A DNA stretch of 47,101 nucleotides from DATLYH01 sp035575035 (GTDB lineage: Bacteria; Planctomycetota; Planctomycetia; Gemmatales; Gemmataceae): positions 1 to 47,101 of the forward strand of contig DATLYH010000362.1 of assembly GCA_035575035.1 (NCBI GenBank). The letters are read 5' to 3'. The notes under the pieces were generated by a model. It ran no database searches, had not been told where the DNA came from, and saw only the letters and a list, made by a program, of their open reading frames with translations. Position numbers and translations under genes: made by a program. Positions 1 through 6,510 of this stretch are shown piece by piece; the stretch's first letter is position 1, and each line of letters starts with the position of its first letter.

Positions 1-87
1 GCCGCGGCGGCATCTGGGCCGGCCGCTGGTTGGTCCGGGCGGAGCGGGGGGAGCCGGCAACGCTTGCCGAACATCAGGGAGGAGTGC

Positions 88-867
88 ATGGCGACGCATG
101 TGGACGTGGACGTCCCGCAGCTCTGGCGCGACTACCGTGCAAATCCCACCAATATCGAGCTGCGCAACCAACTCGTGGAACACTACCTGCCTCTGGTGAA
201 GTACAACGCCGAGCGCATCTGGTCCCGGCTGCCTGAGGGGGTGGACCTTGATGACCTGATCAGCGCGGGGGTCTTCGGCCTGATGGACGCCATCGACGCC
301 TTCGACCTGGAGCGCGGCGTCAAGTTCGAGACCTATTGCGTACCGCGCATCCGCGGGGCGATGCTGGACGAACTCCGGACCATGGACTGGGTGCCGCGCC
401 TGGTGCGCAGCAAGGCCAGCAAACTGGAGGAGGCCCGCAAGGAGCTGGAGGCCGAGCTTGGTCGGCCGCCGCGCCCCGAGGAGATGGCTGCCAAGCTCAA
501 GGTTTCGCTCGAAGAGCTGGAGAAGATGATCGGCGATGCCACGGCCGTCGGCCTGGTCAGCCTGAACAAGAAGTGGTACGAAACCGACAGCTACAAGGAT
601 GTCCGCGAGATCGACATCCTCGAAGACAAGAAAGCCGAGGACCCTACTCACCGGTTGCAGAACCGCGACCTGATGCGCCTGGTGACGCGCGGGCTGAACC
701 GCAACGAGCGCCTTATCATCATCCTCTACTATTACGAAGACATGACCATGAAGGAGATCGGCGCCACGCTCCACCTGAGCGAGTCGCGGGTGAGCCAGAT
801 GCATTCCAGCATCGTGGCTCGGCTCCAGGCCCAGCTCGCCCAGCGCCGGCCCGAGTTCAGTAACTAG
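88..867 (+). CDS. FliA/WhiG-type RNA polymerase sigma factor
   Basis: This 259-residue sigma-70 family protein would recruit RNA polymerase core to alternative promoters. Region 2 (about residues 30-105) contains HYLPLVKYNAERI and the DLISAGVFGLMDAID segment typical of FliA/WhiG-like factors. Region 3 follows (about 115-185, with LGRPPRPEEMA). Region 4 (about 205-255) has a helix-turn-helix of the MTMKEIGATLHLSESRVSQ type. The frame is open upstream from a TTG at 64, but the ATG at 88 follows a strong AGGGAGGAG ribosome site, so I start there. The upstream neighbour is cut off, so a flagellar operon (flhF, flhG, fliA) cannot be confirmed. The family assignment is firm; the regulon is unknown. 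Confidence 0.93.
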   Translation: MATHVDVDVPQLWRDYRANPTNIELRNQLVEHYLPLVKYNAERIWSRLPEGVDLDDLISAGVFGLMDAIDAFDLERGVKFETYCVPRIRGAMLDELRTMDWVPRLVRSKASKLEEARKELEAELGRPPRPEEMAAKLKVSLEELEKMIGDATAVGLVSLNKKWYETDSYKDVREIDILEDKKAEDPTHRLQNRDLMRLVTRGLNRNERLIIILYYYEDMTMKEIGATLHLSESRVSQMHSSIVARLQAQLAQRRPEFSN

Positions 868-974
868 CGGACCAGGGACGGTCCGGGCGCGGCACCGGGA
901 TTGCTCAATCCGGCGCTGCGCCTCGTCTTTACCGGGGGGCTAACGTCCCCGCTCGCCGGGCGCCGGGCGGGGCC

Positions 975-1334
975 TCATTCAGGGGGAAGTTCTTCCCACC
1001 CGTCCTCGGAGCGCCGCAGTTCGACAAAGCGCAATTCCCCCCCAGAACCGAAGCGGCCCTCGGTGTCTTCCGTTAAAGGCAACGGGTCGTCTTCCGAGCA
1101 GTTCTTCGCCTCCTCTACCAGGCGGCGATGGACCTGGAGGGGCTTGCCATCCTCGCGTACCAACCGCTCCGAGCCGTCCGGTAACTCCTGGAAGATAAGG
1201 GCCGGCCCCACCAGGCTGTCGGCGGGGAACTGGTCCACCCGCCGCCGTGCCTCGGCGTAGGTCGGATACCGCTCGGACACCCGGCCCTGGCGCGTGGTCA
1301 GTTCGACAATGAAGGTGGTAGGCTTGCTGGGCAT
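975..1334 (-). CDS. Small hypothetical protein behind a structured RNA
   Basis: About 119 residues with no family I recognise. It begins MPSKPTTFIVELTT, has a charged middle (YPTYAEARRRVDQF) and an acidic C-terminus ending ELPPE. No signal peptide or membrane segment is visible. The frame is open further upstream, but the ATG at 1334 is the first plausible start downstream of the terminator at 1389-1415. A short direct repeat (CCCAGCAAGCCTACC twice) encodes PSKPTEMPSKPT around this start, so the exact start is uncertain. If the RNA upstream is a leader rather than a separate RNA, this is the gene it would control. The protein composition is ordinary for this genome, so I think the gene is real, with moderate confidence. 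Confidence 0.55.
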   Translation of the reverse strand: MPSKPTTFIVELTTRQGRVSERYPTYAEARRRVDQFPADSLVGPALIFQELPDGSERLVREDGKPLQVHRRLVEEAKNCSEDDPLPLTEDTEGRFGSGGELRFVELRRSEDGWEELPPE

Positions 1335-1388
1335 TTCGGTAGGCTTGCTGGGTATTTGCAACCGAGTCAAGCCGGCCGGGGGCGCAAC

Positions 1389-1415
1389 AAAAAGCCCCGA
1401 GATCCCACTCGGGGC
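1389..1415 (-). terminator. Intrinsic terminator of the candidate RNA
   Basis: Read on the minus strand: an 8-bp perfect GC-rich stem (GCCCCGAG/CTCGGGGC, 1415-1408 with 1401-1394) with a 6-nt loop, followed immediately by five U residues (1393-1389). It sits 55 nt before the ATG at 1334, so it would either end an independent RNA or attenuate that gene. Confidence 0.75.
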
Positions 1416-1708
1416 CGAAGGGGAAGTCTCTTGCCGGCGGCCCAGTGGCTGTACTTCGAAGGTACCCCTCACGGGGCGGCAAACCTGACGGCGCTGCCTG
1501 GTTTGCTGGCACCCTCAACCGCACAGCTTGGGACCGGCCAGCCCCACTCCGGAGTGTCCTCCCCTTTTATGACCCGGGGAGAACTGGGACCGCCCGTTCG
1601 TCCGCCTACCGGCTCGGGCGATCCGTCTTTGCCCAGGCCATCTTGCGCTGTTCGCGCTGGTCGTGAAGTGCGACCTCGTGTTTCGGGCACTCCTGCTTCC
1701 CCTTCTAC
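1389..1708 (-). ncRNA. Candidate structured RNA of unknown family
   Basis: A minus-strand transcript is predicted to start near 1708, just after an extended -10 promoter, and to end at an intrinsic terminator (1389-1415). The 5' end GAAGGGGAAG (1705-1696) is perfectly complementary to CTTCCCCTTC (1426-1417), giving a 10-bp closing helix. Inside lie hairpins with perfect arms: GGTCG/CGACC (1675-1659), CGCCCG/CGGGCG (1620-1591), CTCCCC/GGGGAG (1581-1559), GCTGGC/GCCAGC (1542-1505), GCAAACC/GGTTTGC (1506-1479; it shares two bases with the previous one, so they may be alternatives) and CCCC-GTGA-GGGG with a GNRA loop (1476-1465). I checked by eye for conserved cores of RNase P RNA, tmRNA, SRP RNA, 6S RNA and common riboswitches and found none convincing. 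No reading frame here looks like a conserved protein. It could be a free RNA or a 5' leader with terminator for the gene at 975-1334. Confidence 0.55.
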
Positions 1709-1714
1709 CGGAGT

Positions 1715-1737
1715 ATTATATCAGCCCGCCCCGTCAA
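1715..1737 (-). promoter_or_regulatory. Extended -10 promoter of the candidate RNA
   Basis: On the minus strand TATAAT (1720-1715) is preceded by TG-A (1723-1721), a perfect extended -10 box TGnTATAAT. A TTGACG lies at 1737-1732 but only 11 nt upstream of the -10, too close to act as a normal -35. The predicted start, six to seven nt downstream, falls on the first base of the closing helix of the RNA at 1389-1708. Confidence 0.55.
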
Positions 1738-1822
1738 CGGGGAGGTGCGCCCTCGCGACGCGGCCCGGGCCACTCCGGTAGGGGCCGCGGTTTCCTTCCC
1801 CCGGCCGTTCCCCTCGGCGACC

Positions 1823-2221
1823 TCACTCCCCTTTCACCTGGATGCGCTTGGGCCGGACCGTCTCGCTCTTGGGCAGGTGGACGGTCAGCACGCCCTGCTT
1901 GATCTCCGCCGTGATCTTGTCGGCGTCGATCTCCTCGCCCACGGTGAAGACGCGGTGGAAGTCGCCGACGTCATACTCGCAGGTGAGGTAATTCACTCCC
2001 TCCTGGCGAGGGGCGCAGACGCCATGAATCGTCAGCTCGCCGCGCTCAAAGCGGACATCCACATCCTTCGGCTCGACGCCCGGCAGGTCGGCATACACGA
2101 TCACCTCGTCGGGGGTGTCGAGGATATCGCAGCGCGGCGTGAAGGTGACCGTCTCCCGAACCGGCTCGGGCCGGGTCAGGTCGGTTCGCTGCTCTTTCGC
2201 CACCAAAGCATTCTCGGCCAT
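1823..2221 (-). CDS. Hsp20/alpha-crystallin small heat-shock protein
   Basis: 132 residues. Small heat-shock proteins bind unfolding clients as oligomers and pass them to Hsp70/DnaJ. The alpha-crystallin domain spans about residues 28-125, with the family-typical strand YADLPGVEPKDVDV and the GVLTVHLPK segment near the C-terminus. The protein ends shortly after at VKGE and lacks a clear I-x-I tail. ATG 2221 follows GGGAGG with seven nt spacing. It lies behind a second hsp20 gene on the same strand, separated by about 150 nt holding a palindromic element, so co-transcription is possible. Confidence 0.93.
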   Translation of the reverse strand: MAENALVAKEQRTDLTRPEPVRETVTFTPRCDILDTPDEVIVYADLPGVEPKDVDVRFERGELTIHGVCAPRQEGVNYLTCEYDVGDFHRVFTVGEEIDADKITAEIKQGVLTVHLPKSETVRPKRIQVKGE

Positions 2222-2278
2222 GGCTTAGCCTCCCGTTATTCCTGTGCAGACTCCCTCTGCCTTGACGGCGGATGGCAG

Positions 2279-2339
2279 CCGGGGCCAAGTCGTTGAAACC
2301 CCGACCCCGCCGCCGGGGCTTCGTCGCACTCGGCCCCGG
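2279..2339. repeat. Dispersed 61-nt palindromic element (family B), copy 1
   Basis: Two imperfect inverted arms, CCGGGGCC-AAGTCG...ACCCCG on the left and CGGGGCTTCG...CGGCCCCGG on the right, separated by a few bases. A related element with the same arms and length lies at 27298-27359. Both sit between two genes read in the same direction. The RNA would fold as a long hairpin and may act as a terminator or mRNA-stabilising structure. Confidence 0.6.
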
Positions 2340-2370
2340 CCACACCCACGTTGGCGATTCCTCCTCGGAC

Positions 2371-2859
2371 TCACTCCGCCTTAACGGTGATCTTCTTCGG
2401 CCGTGCCGACTCCCGCTTGGGCATGGTGATGGTCAGGACGCCGTGATGGAGCTTCGCCTCGATCTTGTCGGCGTCCACCTCGGCCGGCAGGTCGATCACC
2501 CGGCTGAAGCGGCCGAAGCCCCGCTCCTGGCGGTCCCATCTCCCTTCCTTGAACGTGGGCTGCTTGCGTTCCCCCCTGATGGTCAGTTGGTTGTCGGCCG
2601 TGACGTAAATCTCCAGGTCGCTCAGCTCCAGGCCGGGCAGCTCGCACTCGGCGTAAAGGCAGTTGTCATCCTCCCAGAGGTTCACGGGCGGGTAGGCAAC
2701 CGCCAACTCCGGCCAGCCAAAGTCGTCGAAGCCGAACGACCGGAAGAGCCGGTCCATCTCCCGGCGCATCCGCCGCATCTCCCGCCCCATCTCCCGCCAC
2801 AGGGAATCGAACGGTTTCCAACGAGTCATCGGGAACGGGTCCCAGCGCGTCAGCTGCAT
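2371..2859 (-). CDS. Hsp20/alpha-crystallin small heat-shock protein
   Basis: 162 residues, a second small heat-shock protein. The N-terminal arm is arginine-, tryptophan- and phenylalanine-rich (MQLTRWDPFPMTRWKPFDSL, then a Met/Arg/Glu-rich helix). The alpha-crystallin domain is at about residues 50-155, with ECELPGLELSDLEI and GVLTITMPK, and the tail is KKITVKAE. The frame is open further upstream, but ATG 2859 has a near-perfect GGAAGGAGG site six nt before it. It differs clearly in sequence from the downstream hsp20, so this is not a recent duplication. The DnaJ-like gene is divergently oriented across a 485-bp gap. Confidence 0.93.
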   Translation of the reverse strand: MQLTRWDPFPMTRWKPFDSLWREMGREMRRMRREMDRLFRSFGFDDFGWPELAVAYPPVNLWEDDNCLYAECELPGLELSDLEIYVTADNQLTIRGERKQPTFKEGRWDRQERGFGRFSRVIDLPAEVDADKIEAKLHHGVLTITMPKRESARPKKITVKAE

Positions 2860-3344
2860 GGTACACCTCCTTCCACGATTGCACGTCATTGGTGAGGGAC
2901 GACCGCCGCGGGGAGAAAGTCAAGGAAGCGGCAGAGGTGAACCAATTTCCACAGCCGCCCGGGCGCCTTCCGCCCGTCAATCCCCAGCGGCCGGCCGTTT
3001 CGGGGTGCAAAGATTTCCCACACACTACCATTTTGCAAAAGACGTACCAATCCTGCCCCCAGGGCCAGGCGGCAGCTGTCGCGGAAGCTGAAGCGAAAAA
3101 AGAAGTTATATCTCTAAACTTGGTCAGGCGGGGTGCGGGATCGCCGGTCCTGAATCATCCCTGCCAGATTGGCGTGCAGGCAGACAAATTGGCTTATTGG
3201 CCCGACCGCCCTTTTGAGAGGAGGGGTCTTCTCGGCCTCTGCCGTCCGAGGAAATATAATCATCAACGAGGGAAGACGAGGTTTTGCAACGGAGGAGCAT
3301 TCGCAGCGACACCGACACGACCGGTTGCTGAGAGGATCAGGGCG
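2860..3344. other. 485-bp divergent intergenic region (hsp20 / DnaJ-like)
   Basis: No convincing gene. I looked for a CIRCE operator (TTAGCACTC-N9-GAGTGCTAA) and found none. The clearest element is a plus-strand TATAAT at 3255-3260, about 85 nt before the DnaJ-like start, without a good -35. A minus-strand TATAAC lies near 3106-3111 and could serve the hsp20 gene. Both promoter calls are weak. Confidence 0.35.
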
Positions 3345-3911
3345 GTGGCACGGAACTACTACGAGTTGTTGGGCGTCTCCGTCAACGCCAGCGCGGAGGA
3401 ACTGCGGGCGGCCTATCGCCGACTGGTCAAGCTCACCCACCCGGACGTTTCCGGGGCCAACACCACCCAGCAATTTCAACAGGTGCAGCAAGCCTGGGAG
3501 GTGTTGCGCGATCCCGAACAGCGCCGCCGCTACGACGCAACCTTGCGGCAGGCGCACGCCGAACCGGGTATCCGGCCCCAACCGGCGCCGAGCCGCCCCC
3601 GCACCGCCGAGCGTCCGGGCGGGCACCAGGAGGTCCATCTAGGTTTGCAAGTGACCCGCGCCGAGGCCCGACAGGGCGGCCCCCTGCCGGTGCGCCTCCA
3701 GGTGACCGTGCCTTGCGGTGCCTGTCGCGGCACGGGAGGCTCCTTTGCTTTCCTCTGTTCCGTCTGTCGCGGCCGAGGAGGCAAGGTCCGCCTCCGGACC
3801 GTCACACTGGTGATTCCTCCGAATCTCACCGACGGCGAGACGCTGACATTCGATCTCCATGAAACCGGCCTGCCGTACACCAAGCTGATCCTGCACGTGC
3901 AGGTTTTCTGA
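3345..3911 (+). CDS. Compact DnaJ-like J-domain protein with a half zinc finger
   Basis: 188 residues. The J domain (residues 3-66) carries HPD at 32-34, the motif that triggers Hsp70 ATP hydrolysis. A proline-rich linker (about 75-92) follows. Then comes a reduced cysteine region with two CxxC motifs only, C124-GA-C127-RGTG and C138-SV-C141-RGRG, instead of the four of full DnaJ. The protein ends with a short beta segment resembling the start of a DnaJ C-terminal domain (VIPPNLTDGETLTFDL). Full DnaJ is about 370-380 residues, so this is a minimal form. The GTG at 3345 is preceded by AGAGGA. Neighbouring hsp20 genes suggest a chaperone role. The frame is intact to a normal stop. Confidence 0.8.
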   Translation: MARNYYELLGVSVNASAEELRAAYRRLVKLTHPDVSGANTTQQFQQVQQAWEVLRDPEQRRRYDATLRQAHAEPGIRPQPAPSRPRTAERPGGHQEVHLGLQVTRAEARQGGPLPVRLQVTVPCGACRGTGGSFAFLCSVCRGRGGKVRLRTVTLVIPPNLTDGETLTFDLHETGLPYTKLILHVQVF

Positions 3912-3951
3912 GCATGTCCGAGCCCGGGACATAGGCGATGGGTTCGCCCAT

Positions 3952-4003
3952 CCCGTCGCTTACGCTCCGGGCTCCGAGGTTGCGAATGCTCCGGGCTCCG
4001 AGG
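3952..4003. repeat. Family A repeat, inverted copies upstream of the GT4 gene
   Basis: Reverse-orientation unit CCCGTCGCTTACGCTCCGGG at 3952-3971, then a partial copy ATGCTCCGGGCTCCGAGG at 3987-4004, filling most of the gap between the DnaJ-like and glycosyltransferase genes. The consensus unit in forward sense is GAGCCCGGAGCGTCAGCGAC plus GG. Confidence 0.75.
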
Positions 4004-4011
4004 TTGCCGCC

Positions 4012-6417
4012 ATGGAAACCGTGAATCAGGCCCCTTTCAAACGGATTGCCTTCCTGGGCGACTATCTGCCGCGCCAGTGCGGCATCGCCACCTTTACGAC
4101 CGACCTGTGTGAGGCGGTCGCGGCCGCATGTCCGCCCACGACCTGCTTCGCCGTGCCGGTCAACGATGTCGAAGGCGGTTATGCCTACCCGCCGCGCGTG
4201 CGCTTCGAGATCGAGGAGAAAGACCTGACCTCCTACCGCCGCGCCGCCGACTTTCTGAACACCAATGAGGTCGATCTCGTCTGCTTGCAGCACGAGTACG
4301 GCATCTTCGGCGGGCCGGCCGGCAGCCACATTCTGACTCTGCTGTCCGAGCTGCGCATGCCGGTGGTGACCACGCTGCACACGATCCTGCGCGAACCGGA
4401 CCGGCAGCAGCGCCGCGTCCTGGAAAAACTGGCCGAACTCTCGGACCGCCTCGTCGTCATGAGCCGGCGCGGCGCCGCCTTCCTGCAAGAGATCTACGGT
4501 GTGCCCGAGGCGAAGATCGACCTGATCCCGCATGGCATCCCGGACGTCCCCTTCGTGGACCCCAATTTTTACAAGGACCGCTTCGGCGTCGAAGGCAAGC
4601 TGGTCCTGCTCACCTTCGGTCTGCTGTCGCCCAATAAGGGGATCGAGTACGTCATCGAAGCCCTGCCAGCGATCCTGACTCGTTACCCCCAGGTGGTGTA
4701 CATTGTGCTCGGCGCGACCCATCCGCATGTCAAGCGGCAGGAGGGGGAAACGTACCGGCTCGGCTTGCAGCGGCGGGCACGGGCCCTTGGGGTGGAGAAG
4801 CACATCCTCTTCTTCGACCGCTTCGTGACCCTGGAAGAGTTGGTCGAATTCATTGGGGCGGCCGACCTGTACCTTACCCCCTATCTCAACCCGGCCCAGA
4901 TCACTTCGGGGACCCTGGCGTACACGGTCGGAGCCGGCAAGGCGGTCATCTCGACGCCTTACTGGTACGCTGAGGAACTGCTGGCCGAGGGACGCGGCGT
5001 GCTCGTGCCGTTTGGCGACTCCCGGGCCATTGCCGACCGGGTCATTGACCTGCTGGACAACGAGGCCGAGCGCCACGCCATCCGCAAGCGCGCCTATCTT
5101 TTGGGTCGGGAAATGATCTGGCCCCGCGTCGCCCAGCGCTACTTGGAGAGCTTTGCCCGGGCCCGCGAAGGCCGGATCCGGCATCCGCGCCCGGCGTTCA
5201 CCGGCCAGACCCTGGACAAGCGCCCGCCGGAACTTCCCCTGCTGAACCTGGGCCACCTCCGGCGCATGACCGACGAGGTCGGGCTTCTGCAACACGCCTA
5301 CTTCACGGTGCCGAATTACTGGGAGGGTTACACCACCGACGATAATGCCCGGGCGTTGACGGTGGCGGTTTTCCTGGAAGAAGTGGGGACCGAGAGCCGC
5401 ACGGCGCCGATCCGGCCCGGCAAGGCGGACCTGCTTTTGGGGGAAGGAGGGACCAGCGAAGCCCACGAGTTGGCCGCACGCTACCTGGCGTTCCTCTGGT
5501 ACGCCTTTAATCCGTCGGTGGGTCGTTTCCGCAACTGCTTGCCCTACGACCGCCGTTGGCGGGAGGAGGTCGGCTCGGAGGACTGCCACGGGCGTGCGCT
5601 GTGGGGGCTGGGGACGATGATCGGCCGGGCGCAGCATACCGGGTTGTGCGGCGCGGCCAGCCGGCTCTTTGACGCCGCCCTGCCGGCCGTGGCCGCCTTC
5701 ACCAGCCCGCGGGCCTGGGCCTTCACCTTGCTCGGCATTCAGGAATACCTGCGGCGGTTCGCCGGGGACCGCGCGGCCCGGAGCCTGCGCGAGGTCCTCG
5801 CCGAGCGGCTCCTGAAGCTGTATCGGGACAACGCGGCGGCCGATTGGCAATGGTTCGAGGACCGGCTGACCTACTGCAACGCGGCCTTGCCGCACGCTCT
5901 GCTCGTGAGCGGCCATGCCCTGGGACGGGAAGAAATGGTCGCGGCGGCCCTTCAATCCCTGGAGTGGTTGGCGGCTCTTCAGAAGGCCCGCCGGGGCCAT
6001 TTCGTGCCGATCGGGTCTAACGGCTTCTATGCGCGGGGAGGCGAACGAGCCCGCTTCGATCAGCAGCCGATCGAGGCCCAAGCCATGATTTCAGCCTGCC
6101 TGGCCGCCCAGGCGGTCACAGGCAGGGCCAGCTGGGGCGAATATGCCCAGATGGCCTTCGATTGGTTCCTGGGACGCAACGACCTGGGCCAGTCTCTCTA
6201 TGACCCGCAGACCGGGGGCTGTCGCGACGGCCTGCACCCCGACCGCTGCAACCAGAACCAGGGGGCGGAATCGACCTTGGCGTTCCTCCACTCCCTGTTG
6301 GAAATGCGGCTGGCCGAAGCATTCCCGGACTCGGCCCTCTCCTCGGCAGTGATTCCGAACCCGGAGCGTCAGCCACGCGAGGAATATCTGAGCCCGGAAC
6401 GTCAGCGACGGAGTTGA
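4012..6417 (+). CDS. GT4 glycosyltransferase with C-terminal helical domain
   Basis: 801 residues in two parts. Residues about 8-395 form a GT-B, GT4-type glycosyltransferase: N-terminal GIATFTTDL loop, HEYGIFGG, PHGIPD, and the donor-site GLLSPNKGIEYVIEALP. These enzymes move a sugar, often mannose, from a nucleotide donor. Residues about 410-770 are a separate helical domain starting near LNLGHLRRMTDEVG with GYTTDDNARAL, which resembles the (alpha/alpha)-barrel repeats of glycan-processing enzymes. I cannot assign a reaction to it. The next gene is a GH130 enzyme, so the pair may build and recycle a mannose-containing glycan (inference). The C-terminal SPERQRRS comes from a family A repeat unit running into the frame. 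The start ATG 4012 has only a weak ribosome site. Confidence 0.82.
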   Translation: METVNQAPFKRIAFLGDYLPRQCGIATFTTDLCEAVAAACPPTTCFAVPVNDVEGGYAYPPRVRFEIEEKDLTSYRRAADFLNTNEVDLVCLQHEYGIFGGPAGSHILTLLSELRMPVVTTLHTILREPDRQQRRVLEKLAELSDRLVVMSRRGAAFLQEIYGVPEAKIDLIPHGIPDVPFVDPNFYKDRFGVEGKLVLLTFGLLSPNKGIEYVIEALPAILTRYPQVVYIVLGATHPHVKRQEGETYRLGLQRRARALGVEKHILFFDRFVTLEELVEFIGAADLYLTPYLNPAQITSGTLAYTVGAGKAVISTPYWYAEELLAEGRGVLVPFGDSRAIADRVIDLLDNEAERHAIRKRAYLLGREMIWPRVAQRYLESFARAREGRIRHPRPAFTGQTLDKRPPELPLLNLGHLRRMTDEVGLLQHAYFTVPNYWEGYTTDDNARALTVAVFLEEVGTESRTAPIRPGKADLLLGEGGTSEAHELAARYLAFLWYAFNPSVGRFRNCLPYDRRWREEVGSEDCHGRALWGLGTMIGRAQHTGLCGAASRLFDAALPAVAAFTSPRAWAFTLLGIQEYLRRFAGDRAARSLREVLAERLLKLYRDNAAADWQWFEDRLTYCNAALPHALLVSGHALGREEMVAAALQSLEWLAALQKARRGHFVPIGSNGFYARGGERARFDQQPIEAQAMISACLAAQAVTGRASWGEYAQMAFDWFLGRNDLGQSLYDPQTGGCRDGLHPDRCNQNQGAESTLAFLHSLLEMRLAEAFPDSALSSAVIPNPERQPREEYLSPERQRRS

Positions 6418-6484
6418 TGGAAACCCCTCACTTACCCTTCGGGTTCGGAGTTGATGGAAACCCCTCACTTACCCTTCGGGTTCG
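6411..6484. repeat. 37-bp perfect tandem duplication
   Basis: Two head-to-tail copies of a 37-bp unit beginning GAGTTGATGG and containing CCCTCACTTACCC. The first copy overlaps the stop codon of the GT4 gene, and the second ends 26 nt before the GTG start of the GH130 gene. Each copy contains an ATG in an open frame, which creates misleading upstream starts. Confidence 0.9.
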
Positions 6485-6510
6485 GATACGCATCAGGAGC
6501 GGAGGCAACC

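Noticed and set aside
1469..1690. A 73-codon minus-strand frame within the structured RNA region
   Set aside because: Gly/Pro/Arg-rich, not protein-like, and it overlaps the helices of the candidate RNA. A second frame there (HEVALHDQREQRKMAWAK) looks more protein-like but has no start and stops quickly.
1691..1702. SRP RNA motif GGAAGCAG on the minus strand
   Set aside because: Only the eight-base motif matches; the partner strand and the surrounding helix 8 sequence are absent.
1389..1708. RNase P RNA or cobalamin riboswitch
   Set aside because: CACGACCAG...GAACAG recalls RNase P, and GGGGCTG/AGCCACTG recall cobalamin riboswitches, but the invariant RNase P core (GAGGAAAGTCC, ACAGAA) and the B12 box (AGACCTGCC) are missing.
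3826..6081. Very long minus-strand open frame (751 codons) opposite the GT4 gene
   Set aside because: Opposite-strand shadow produced by high-GC codon bias; the plus-strand frame has clear GT4 motifs.
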